64,000 nt of DNA from Bryobacteraceae bacterium (GTDB taxonomy: Bacteria; Acidobacteriota; Terriglobia; Bryobacterales; Bryobacteraceae), in NCBI GenBank assembly GCA_019752335.1, contig JAIEMJ010000011.1, positions 1 to 64,000 of the forward strand. Reading direction: 5' to 3'. Position 1 is the stretch's first letter; each line of letters begins with the position of its first letter. Below, in pieces: positions 51,417-59,175 of the stretch. The notes beneath the pieces were generated by a model. That model was given only the letters and a program-made list of their open reading frames with translations, was not told where the DNA came from and ran no database searches. A program made the position numbers and the translations under genes.

Positions 51417-54400
51417 TTAGTTTAGCGGTCCGGCTAGGGGGGCTGCCGCGGGCGCGGTCAACCTGGCTCGCAGCCAGAGGGACAAGTCTTCGAAGAGCGA
51501 ATAGAACACCGGCACGGCGAGCAGGGTCAGCAGGAGGCACAGACTTTGCCCGCCCACCACCAGTAAGCCGATGCTGCGATTGGTCTCCGCGCCTTGGCCT
51601 TGGCCCACCACGAGGGGGATCATCCCGGCGACGAGCGCGATAGTCGTCATCAAGATGGGGCGCAGGCGGTCACGGTTGGCGGTGAGAATGGCTTCGTCTC
51701 GCGGCATGCCGCCGGAGCGGAGCTGATTCGTGTGGTCAATCTGCAGAATCGCGTTCTTCTTCACCACGCCAAAGAGCAACAGGATGCCGAGCATGGAGAA
51801 GATATTCAGCGGCTGCCCCGCCAAGTAACTACTCAGCAAGGCAAACGGCACACTCAGTGGCAGCGTCAGCAAAATGGTTACCGGATGGATCAAGCTTTCA
51901 AACTGGGCAGCCAGCACCATGTACATAAAGACGAAAGTAAGTCCGACGGCCAGCAGGAAATAGTAACCGGTTTTCTCCAACTCCTTCGCGTTGCCGGTGA
52001 GCGCCTCGCTGTAAGCGGGCTCCATTTTGAGCTCCGCCACGGCTTGGCGAATCGCGGTGACGGCTTCGCTTTGGCTTGCGCCGGGCGCGAGGTTGGCGTA
52101 AAGCGTAACTTGCCGCTGCCGGTTCAAACGGTCGATCGAGCCAGGGCCGGTGCCGGGGGAAAAGCGGGCCAACTGGCTGAGGGGAACCAGTCCACGAGTT
52201 TCCGTGTCGCCCGGCACTCCGCGCGGCACGAGAATCTCCTGCAGGCGTTGCGCGCTGCCGCGTTCGGAGAGGCGGGCGCGGAGGCGAATGTCGTACAGAT
52301 TCTTGCCCTCGCCATAACTGCCCGTAAGTTCGCCCGCCAGCAGACTATTCACGGCGCCGGCTAAGTCGTCGATGTTCACACCCAGGTCCGCGGCACGCTC
52401 GCGGTCGATCATCAGACGTAATTCTGGCTTACCGGGAATAAAGCTACGGTCACTATCGGCCAGCTTCGGATTCGTCTTCATCTTGGCCAGCGCGCGCCCG
52501 GAGTAATCGCCGAGTGTTTCCAAGTCTGGCCCGCGTAGCACGAATTGGACTTCGGTATTCTTTTCCCCGCCGCTAAATGGGTCCACCGGCTGAACAGAAG
52601 TGTAGATGTCCGAGGGATAACGCAAGAGTTTCTGCCGGGTAAACGCGACCAGGCTTTTCTGATCCAGCTCTCGCGCGCTCGCCGGCACCAGGCGGACCAG
52701 AATCGTACCCTGATTTACTTTCTGCAAAGAATTAAAACCCGGAATCGACAACGTACTTTCGACGCCGGGCACGTCGCGGCGAATCGTCCGCGCCATGTCC
52801 TCCATCACGCTCTCCGTTGCGGCCAAGCTGGCGCCTTCGGGCAGGCGCACGGAGACTTCGTATTCGCTTTCGTCGTCCTGCGCGATGAACTGGAAACCCG
52901 TCAACATCCCGAGCGGAATCGTGCTGAGGACCACCGCGACGCAGAGCCAGGCCATCGCTGCGCGATGCTCCATACTCCAGCGGAGTAAACGCGTGTAGTG
53001 CTCGTCCAGCCAACGATTCAGCGCCGATTGGCCGCTGGCCGGCGCGTGGGCATTGTGTTTCAGCCATTTCGCCGCCAGGCTGGGCGTGAGCGTAAAGCTC
53101 ACCAGCAGACTCACCGCGATCGCCGCGGCGCTGGTGAAGCCGAAGCTCGACATGAACTTGCCGACAATGCCGCCCATGAAGCCGATGGGCACGAAAACCG
53201 CCAACAAGCTGAGTGTAGTCGCCATCACCGCCAGGCCGATTTCCCGGGTACCTTCGATGGCCGCTTGTTCGGGCGTGAGGCCCTTCTCCTCCATCACCTT
53301 GACGATATTTTCGAGCACGACGATGGCATCGTCAATCACGATGCCCACCATCAACGTGAGGGCGAGCATGGTCATTAAATTGAGGGTATAACCGAGCGCG
53401 GCCATCAAACCGAAGCTGGCGATGATGGAGGCCGGAATGGCAAGCGCGGCGATCACCGTGCTGCGCCAGTTTCCCAGAAATACATACACCACCAGCGCCG
53501 CCAGAATCGCACCGACGACTAAGTGCTCCTCAATGCTACTCAAGCTGGCGCGAATAAACTCACTCTGGTCGCGGACCATCGTAAGTTTCACATCCGGGGG
53601 CAAGCCGGCGCGCACCTCGTCCAGGCGTTCCTGCACGGCATCAATCACCGCCACCGTATTTACACCCGATTGCTTCGCTACCGCGAGCACCAAAGCGGGC
53701 TCGCCATTACGGCGGGCCACGCTGCGGGCCTCCTTACCGGCATCGCGGACTTCGGCAACGTCGGAGATACGGACGGCGTAGCCCGCGGTCTGCTTAATCA
53801 CCAGGCGGGCGAAGTCCTCCACACGTTCCACCTTGCCCATGGTTTTCACGGTAAGTGAGCGCGCACCCTGATCGAGCGTTCCGCCGGGCAACTCCAAATT
53901 CTGGGCGCGCAGCGCTTTGGCGATATCGCTGACGGTCAGCGAGTAAGCACGCAGACGATCTAGATCGACGAGTATTTGGACTTCGCGCTTCCGTCCGCCG
54001 TAAATGCTGACTTTGCCCACGCCGTTCACGCTCGACAGGCGGTCGACAATTTGTTTGTCCACTAACTCCGTGAGCGCAACCAGTTCGCGCGGCGAAGTTA
54101 CCGCGTACAAGAGGACGTCGGCCGTATCGGAGTTGATTTTCTGCACCACGGGTTTTTCGGCGGTGCGCGGCAATTCGTTCAAGATTAAGTCGACCTTCTG
54201 CCGGACCTCCGCGGCGGCCGCGTCGACGCCACGGCCCAGTTGGAATTGGACGACGACATTCGAAATGCCTTCACTCGACACCGAGCGCAATTCCTCAATC
54301 CCGCTCACCGTATTCACGGCCGCCTCAACGCGCTCGGTGATCTCGCGCTCGATCTCTGTGGGGCTGGCGCCGGGCTGCGCGGTGGTCACGGTGACAATCG

Positions 54401-54530
54401 GCAAATCGACGTTGGGAAAGCGATCCAGGCCCAACAGGAAGAAGCTGACGCCACCCACCACCATCAGCGCCAGGATCAGCATGGCGGCGAAGACAGGCCG
54501 CCGGACACAGACTTCCGCAAGTTTCTGCAT
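51417..54530 (-). CDS. RND efflux transporter permease (AcrB/HAE-1 type)
   Basis: A 1037-residue inner-membrane pump with 12 predicted helices and two periplasmic loops. The N-terminus (VRRPVFAAMLILALMVVGG) and the GIVIDDAIVVLENI helix with the proton-relay Asp pair are typical, as is ATTLSLLAVFVPIGFMGG. It should work as a trimer with the adaptor and TolC-like channel encoded in the same operon to export drugs, bile-like compounds or lipids. It abuts the adaptor gene with a 2-base gap. Confidence 0.93.
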   Translation of the reverse strand: MQKLAEVCVRRPVFAAMLILALMVVGGVSFFLLGLDRFPNVDLPIVTVTTAQPGASPTEIEREITERVEAAVNTVSGIEELRSVSSEGISNVVVQFQLGRGVDAAAAEVRQKVDLILNELPRTAEKPVVQKINSDTADVLLYAVTSPRELVALTELVDKQIVDRLSSVNGVGKVSIYGGRKREVQILVDLDRLRAYSLTVSDIAKALRAQNLELPGGTLDQGARSLTVKTMGKVERVEDFARLVIKQTAGYAVRISDVAEVRDAGKEARSVARRNGEPALVLAVAKQSGVNTVAVIDAVQERLDEVRAGLPPDVKLTMVRDQSEFIRASLSSIEEHLVVGAILAALVVYVFLGNWRSTVIAALAIPASIIASFGLMAALGYTLNLMTMLALTLMVGIVIDDAIVVLENIVKVMEEKGLTPEQAAIEGTREIGLAVMATTLSLLAVFVPIGFMGGIVGKFMSSFGFTSAAAIAVSLLVSFTLTPSLAAKWLKHNAHAPASGQSALNRWLDEHYTRLLRWSMEHRAAMAWLCVAVVLSTIPLGMLTGFQFIAQDDESEYEVSVRLPEGASLAATESVMEDMARTIRRDVPGVESTLSIPGFNSLQKVNQGTILVRLVPASARELDQKSLVAFTRQKLLRYPSDIYTSVQPVDPFSGGEKNTEVQFVLRGPDLETLGDYSGRALAKMKTNPKLADSDRSFIPGKPELRLMIDRERAADLGVNIDDLAGAVNSLLAGELTGSYGEGKNLYDIRLRARLSERGSAQRLQEILVPRGVPGDTETRGLVPLSQLARFSPGTGPGSIDRLNRQRQVTLYANLAPGASQSEAVTAIRQAVAELKMEPAYSEALTGNAKELEKTGYYFLLAVGLTFVFMYMVLAAQFESLIHPVTILLTLPLSVPFALLSSYLAGQPLNIFSMLGILLLFGVVKKNAILQIDHTNQLRSGGMPRDEAILTANRDRLRPILMTTIALVAGMIPLVVGQGQGAETNRSIGLLVVGGQSLCLLLTLLAVPVFYSLFEDLSLWLRARLTAPAAAPLAGPLN

Positions 54531-54532
54531 GG

Positions 54533-55798
54533 CTACCGGATCTCCTGCCGCAAGGAGGCCGCCATGCCGTCGTAGAGCGTCGGCGGCGGCGACAGAACGA
54601 CGCGTGTTCCAGCGGTGAGTCCGGCCGCCTCAGCCGCGCGCAATTCCACCGTGGGGCCTTGTTTGCGCGGCACGGCCACCAGATGCAGCTTTACTTGACC
54701 TTGCTGATAGCACCAGACCCGGTAAGTCTCCGTGCGCGGGTCAAAGTCCAGCGCCGCAGCCGGTAACCGTAGCGCGCGTTCGGCGCCGCCCAGCAGGATC
54801 CGGGCGTCGGCGAAGTAGCCGGGCTTCAAGCGGTGGCCCGGATTGGCGAATTCCGCCTCCACGGTGAGCGCGCGCGACGCCGCGTCGAGCGAGCCGTTCG
54901 GCGTCCGCAGTTTACCGCGAAAGACTTCACCCGGCCAGGCCGCGACCCGCGCTTCCACCGGCAAGCCCGCGATGAGACCCGGCGGCTCCGGAATCGTGAA
55001 GACCAGCTTCAGCGGCTCAACCTTTTCGAGCCGCACGAGCTTGCTCTGCGGTCCGGCGAACTCGCCTACCGAGATGGAACGCCCCGTCACGACGCCGGCA
55101 AAGGGCGCGCGCAACACCGTATCGGCGACGCGCTTGCGCGCTTGCGACACCTGGGCCTGCGCGCTCTGGCGTTGTGCTCGCGCGACGTCAATACCGCGCG
55201 CCGCTTGTTGCGCGCCGTTGCGCGCGGCGGCCAGTTGTTGCCGGGCGCCACGCAGGCGGGCTTGCGCGTTCAGGGAAGCGCTCCGCGCCCGGTCATAGCT
55301 GCTCTGCGAGATGTCCTTCGTCGCCCACAGCCGCTCGGCGCGCGCCGCTTCACTGGCCGCCAGGCGCGCGTCTTCCTCGGCTGAATCCACGGCGGACTGC
55401 GCGTTCAGCACGTCGGCGGTAAGCTCCGGGCCATCCGGCCCGACGCGCGCTTCAGCTTGCCGCACGGCGGCTTCGGCTTCGGCGGCGCGGGCCAACGCTT
55501 CGTCCAGCCGCCACTGCGCCTCCTTGGTTTCGAGCTGCAATAAGGGCTGTCCCGCGCTCACCGAGTCGCCCAGGCGGACGTAGACTTCGCGCACGACGCC
55601 CTCCGTCTCCGGGCCCAATTCGGCGGCCTCGGTCGCCGCGAAGCTGGCGGTGCTGGTGATCGCTGGCGGCGCATCAAAGGCTTCCACGGCCACCGTGTTC
55701 ACGGTGATGGGCGGAGAAGCCGGCACCGGCGTCTGGCTGCCGCGGGGTCCGCAGGCCGTTAGGGCGGCCGCGGCAAGAATGAGATAGATTCGCTCCAA
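54533..55798 (-). CDS. RND efflux periplasmic adaptor lipoprotein (MFP)
   Basis: A 421-residue membrane fusion protein. The start MERIYLILAAAALTACG has a lipobox LTAC, so it is a lipoprotein. A biotinyl/lipoyl-like domain (VYVRLGDSVSAGQPLLQLET) is followed by a long alpha-helical hairpin (about 120-220) and beta-barrel domains. It links the pump to the outer-membrane channel. The start is TTG 55798, with no ATG near it, and it lies 3 bases after the TolC stop. Confidence 0.88.
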   Translation of the reverse strand: MERIYLILAAAALTACGPRGSQTPVPASPPITVNTVAVEAFDAPPAITSTASFAATEAAELGPETEGVVREVYVRLGDSVSAGQPLLQLETKEAQWRLDEALARAAEAEAAVRQAEARVGPDGPELTADVLNAQSAVDSAEEDARLAASEAARAERLWATKDISQSSYDRARSASLNAQARLRGARQQLAAARNGAQQAARGIDVARAQRQSAQAQVSQARKRVADTVLRAPFAGVVTGRSISVGEFAGPQSKLVRLEKVEPLKLVFTIPEPPGLIAGLPVEARVAAWPGEVFRGKLRTPNGSLDAASRALTVEAEFANPGHRLKPGYFADARILLGGAERALRLPAAALDFDPRTETYRVWCYQQGQVKLHLVAVPRKQGPTVELRAAEAAGLTAGTRVVLSPPPTLYDGMAASLRQEIR

Positions 55799-55801
55799 GG
55801 T

Positions 55802-57313
55802 TTACTCCACTGTGATAGAAAAAGTTTCCAGGGTCAGCGCGGCGGCGCGCCGCAGTTCAGCGCTGGCCAGATTGGCCGCCCGGCGCGCTTCCACCAGCGC
55901 TTGCAGGCTTACCGTCCGTTCGCTTTGCCGCACGTTCAAACTCAAGTTGTTCGACTGGCCTTCGCGATAGAGCCGCAATTCGCTTTCGAGGCGCTCGCGG
56001 CTGGCGGACTCGGCGTCCGACGCCGCGCTGATCCGCGCTTGCGCCGCCGCGTAACTCGCCCACGCGCGGCGTACCTCCAGCGCGGCCTGCACTTCCAATT
56101 GGCGCGTTTGCGCTTCTACGCGACGCTCTTGGGCGACTTGCTGCCGATAGCGGCCTTCAGCCTCGCGATTGCGCCAAGGCAGTTCGACGGTCAGCGACGC
56201 CTCGAGCGTCGCGTAGCGATTGCGCAAGAGTTGATCGAAGGCCCGCCCCGCGCCGCCGACGAGTTGCGGCGGCGCGTCCAGCGTGAAGCCGGGAAACAGC
56301 GCGCCCTGCGGCACGGACCTTCCGGCCAAGCCTTGCACCGTCCGCGAGAATGACAGGTTCACGGCCGGTTTCCGGCCCTCCTCCGCGAGTTGCGAGTTGG
56401 CCTTCTCCGCGTCCAGGCGCGCCAGAGCGGCAGCCAGGTCCGGACGCTTGGCCAAGGCACGCGCCGTCAACTCGCTGGCCGACTGCGCTTCCAGCGCCAA
56501 CTTCGTTTCCACCGGACGCCACACGCGCTCCCAAACGGCGTCGCGTCCGTCGCGCGCCAACCAGGACTTCAGTTGCTGCTCCGCCTCCCGCGCCGCTCCA
56601 CTGGCTTGCGCGGCTTGTTCTTCGCCGCGGCGCAGTTGGCCACGGGCTCCCGCTAATTCAGAGTCCGCCTGCTCTCCCGCGTTCACCAGCCGCTCGGTGG
56701 AAGCGAGTGCCTCGCGGGCATAGCGGACGGCGTCCGCGGCGGCCGCTTCGCCCTCCAAGGCGGCGACCCAAGTCCAGTAGCTGGCCTCCACGCGCGAGGC
56801 CAGGTCCAGCACGCGCGCCTCGAAGTCGTGGCCCGCCGCGCGGTGATTCGCGCGGCGCACCTTCAGGGTCGTGCGCGCTTCATCGGTCCGCCGGCCGCGC
56901 CACAGCGGCACCAGCAGCGTGTCGCGCCACAGCGTGGCGTAGTAAGGATTCAGCGACGTGAAGGGATTGCTCGTCGAAACACGGTTGGTCTCCAGTTGGG
57001 AAAGCAGCGACATGCCGAGCCAGGGCAGGCGTTGGCGAAAGCTGGTCTCCTGCGTCGAAGTCCGCTCGTCGAGCCGGCCGTTCGCGCCTTGCAAGATGGA
57101 GGACGCCGGCGTCGTCGCGTTCCGGCGTCCGAAGCGCAAGCCAAGCACGGGATCGAAGGCGCCTTGCGCGGCAAACAGCGCGCCCGTCGCAGCCTCTTGG
57201 CTGGCGCGCTCGGCGACGATCTCCGGATTGCGTTCCAGCGCCAGCGTGATCGCCTCGCGGACGCTGAGGGGTTCGGCGCCGGCCAGCAGTACGAAGCAAA
57301 GTGGACAGATCAT
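55802..57313 (-). CDS. TolC-family outer membrane efflux protein
   Basis: A 503-residue outer-membrane factor. ATG 57313 overlaps the tetR stop (ATGA). The signal peptide (MICPLCFVLLAGA) precedes LSVREAITLALERNPEIVAE, the usual start of the TolC repeat, and two long coiled-coil halves follow. It forms a trimeric channel. The longer frame to 57412 lies inside tetR and is rejected. Confidence 0.85.
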   Translation of the reverse strand: MICPLCFVLLAGAEPLSVREAITLALERNPEIVAERASQEAATGALFAAQGAFDPVLGLRFGRRNATTPASSILQGANGRLDERTSTQETSFRQRLPWLGMSLLSQLETNRVSTSNPFTSLNPYYATLWRDTLLVPLWRGRRTDEARTTLKVRRANHRAAGHDFEARVLDLASRVEASYWTWVAALEGEAAAADAVRYAREALASTERLVNAGEQADSELAGARGQLRRGEEQAAQASGAAREAEQQLKSWLARDGRDAVWERVWRPVETKLALEAQSASELTARALAKRPDLAAALARLDAEKANSQLAEEGRKPAVNLSFSRTVQGLAGRSVPQGALFPGFTLDAPPQLVGGAGRAFDQLLRNRYATLEASLTVELPWRNREAEGRYRQQVAQERRVEAQTRQLEVQAALEVRRAWASYAAAQARISAASDAESASRERLESELRLYREGQSNNLSLNVRQSERTVSLQALVEARRAANLASAELRRAAALTLETFSITVE

Positions 57314-57870
57314 GCGGCCTCCCGGCGGCGCGAACGGGCGATCAACCGCTGGTGCAAGAGCTCGATGCGCGGATCTCCGGCGTCGTAGAAGCCCAACAGG
57401 ACGTTCATCCAACAGCCGTCGCTGGCGGCGGCCAGCGTGAGTGCCTGCATGGGTGGCAAGCCGTCATGGTCCAACTGTTGTTGCCATTGGTCCCACATCT
57501 GGCGCCGTTGCGCCAGTAGATCCGGCAGGACGAGCACCAGTTCGATGAGTCCACGCATGGATTGCGCCTCGCCGCTTTGGATCGACTCGAGGTTGACGCG
57601 CAGGTAAGCGCGCGTAAACCGGCCCACGCGCCCCTCGGGCTCGTCCGCCAGGCAGGCGGCCAGCTTGGCTTGGAGGGAGGCAATCACCAGGTCGGCCAAG
57701 CCGAGGAAGAGATCATTCTTGCTCTTGAAATGATGGGTAAGGCCGCCTTTGCTTACTCCCGCCTGGTGGGCGACTTTGTCGAGCGAGACAGCCCGGGCGC
57801 CTTCGCGATTTAAGACGGCGAGGGCGGCGGCGAGGATCTTGGCTTTGGCTTGGTCTGCTTTGGGGTTCAT
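57310..57870 (-). CDS. TetR/AcrR-family repressor of the efflux operon
   Basis: A 186-residue regulator. The N-terminal HTH (about residues 24-46) reads AVSLDKVAHQAGVSKGGLTHHF, followed by a helical ligand-binding domain. It is the first gene of the tetR-tolC-adaptor-RND operon and starts 7 bases after a palindromic operator, so it likely represses its own operon and responds to an exported compound. Confidence 0.87.
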   Translation of the reverse strand: MNPKADQAKAKILAAALAVLNREGARAVSLDKVAHQAGVSKGGLTHHFKSKNDLFLGLADLVIASLQAKLAACLADEPEGRVGRFTRAYLRVNLESIQSGEAQSMRGLIELVLVLPDLLAQRRQMWDQWQQQLDHDGLPPMQALTLAAASDGCWMNVLLGFYDAGDPRIELLHQRLIARSRRREAA

Positions 57871-57876
57871 ATAAAA

Positions 57877-57927
57877 ACCGACTGGTCGGTCTTTTCACAG
57901 GATAAAGCCAGTTGGACGGTCCGTCAA
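57877..57927 (-). promoter_or_regulatory. Promoter and operator of the tetR-efflux operon
   Basis: On the minus strand, TTGACG (57922-57927) and TATCCT (57899-57904) are spaced by 17 bases. A palindrome ACCGAC/GTCGGT (57877-57890, 2-base centre) lies at the transcription start, and a smaller ACGG/CCGT palindrome (57916-57924) overlaps the -35. This is the classic arrangement for TetR repression. Confidence 0.7.
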
Positions 57928-57955
57928 GTCCCCCGGGTGAGAGCGCGCTGGTAAC

Positions 57956-58258
57956 ATGAAGATTATGGCGGATGCGCGGGCACTTCGAGACCTGGAAGGA
58001 ATTGGCGGGGCGATGCTGGGCGACTTTGCCGTACTCGGCGTCGCGACCGTCTCCCAACTCGCCGCCGCTGACCCTGACGAACTCTACGCCCGCCTCAGCC
58101 AACTCACCGGACGCCGGCAAGACATTTGCGTGCTGGACGTCTTTCGCTGTGCCGTCGCCCAGGCGCGCGACCCTCGTCTGCCCGATGCCCAGCGTAAGTG
58201 GTGGTGGTGGAGCCGCCAGCGGCGCGCCTCTGGTATGACTCAGGCTGCTCGACAGTGA
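57956..58258 (+). CDS. Cdd1-like helix-hairpin-helix protein
   Basis: A 100-residue protein resembling the Cdd1 (pathogenicity locus) family. The HhH-like opening DLEGIGGAMLGDFAVLGVAT is followed by ELYARLSQLTGRRQDICVLD and VFRCAVAQA, matching the family pattern, and a WWWW-rich end. The function is unknown; HhH motifs usually bind DNA. It overlaps the dehydrogenase GTG start (GTGA), suggesting coupled expression. A second ATG lies 9 bases into the frame. Confidence 0.75.
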   Translation: MKIMADARALRDLEGIGGAMLGDFAVLGVATVSQLAAADPDELYARLSQLTGRRQDICVLDVFRCAVAQARDPRLPDAQRKWWWWSRQRRASGMTQAARQ

Positions 58259-59175
58259 AGGGTGCCTGGCTTGAGCACGGCCAAGTCTCCTCGCGCGACT
58301 TGCCCACCCCGGATCCCCCCGACGGCCACGCCCTCTTGCGGCTCATCGCCGGCGGCATCTGCAACACGGACCTCGAACTGCAGCGCGGCTACTACGGCTT
58401 CTCCGGCGTCCCTGGCCACGAGTTCGTCGCCGAAGTCGTCGCCACTGGGCAACGCGTGGTCGGAGAGATCAACCTCGCCTGTGGCCATTGCGACTGGTGT
58501 ACCCGCGACCTCGGCCGCCACTGTCCGCAGCGCACCGTTCTGGGCATCGTCCGTCATCCCGGCGCCTTTGCCGAATTCTTCACGCTACCCGTTCGCAACC
58601 TGCTGCCCGTTCCGGATCATGTCAAGACCGAGCACGCCGTTTTCACGGAACCGGTTGCCGCCGCTTGCGAAATTCTTGACCAGGTGGCGATCCCCGCCCG
58701 CAGCGAGATCGCCGTCCTGGGCGACGGGAAGCTTGGGCTGCTCATCGGGCAGGTGCTCGCCGCGCATGGCCACCGCGTGCATCAGTTCGGGCGCCACGCC
58801 AACAAGCTGCGCATCGCCGCCTTGGCCGGCGCCGATATCTCGCAGACGAATCGGCTCTTCCGTTACGTCGTCGATGCGACTGGCTCCGCGGAAGGTTTGG
58901 CCCAGGCCATTCGCATGACCGAGCCCCGCGGTGTGCTGATCATGAAGTCGACGATCGCCAGCCGCGTGGCCATCGACACGGCTCCGATCATCGTCAACGA
59001 AGTCACGCTCGTCGGTTCCCGCTGCGGACGCTTTGCGCCGGCCTTGGACCTCATCGCCAGCGGACGCCTGCATTTGGACGAAATGATCGACGGCCGGTAT
59101 CCGTTGCCCGAAGTCACCACGGCCTTTGCGCATGCCGCCACGCGCGGCACACTCAAGATTCTGCTCGACAACTAG
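58255..59175 (+). CDS. Zinc-dependent medium-chain alcohol/sorbitol-type dehydrogenase
   Basis: A 306-residue MDR dehydrogenase from GTG 58255, whose start matches the family (VKGAWLEHGQVS). Catalytic zinc ligands are Cys in GGICNTDLE, His/Glu in GHEF and the FTEPVAAA Glu. The structural zinc lobe has four Cys (CGHCDWCTRDLGRHC). The Rossmann motif is GDGKLGLLIG. Short length and motif order resemble threonine/sorbitol-type dehydrogenases. It is coupled to Cdd1 by a GTGA overlap and converges on the NamZ-fusion gene with stops sharing CTAG. Confidence 0.87.
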   Translation: MKGAWLEHGQVSSRDLPTPDPPDGHALLRLIAGGICNTDLELQRGYYGFSGVPGHEFVAEVVATGQRVVGEINLACGHCDWCTRDLGRHCPQRTVLGIVRHPGAFAEFFTLPVRNLLPVPDHVKTEHAVFTEPVAAACEILDQVAIPARSEIAVLGDGKLGLLIGQVLAAHGHRVHQFGRHANKLRIAALAGADISQTNRLFRYVVDATGSAEGLAQAIRMTEPRGVLIMKSTIASRVAIDTAPIIVNEVTLVGSRCGRFAPALDLIASGRLHLDEMIDGRYPLPEVTTAFAHAATRGTLKILLDN

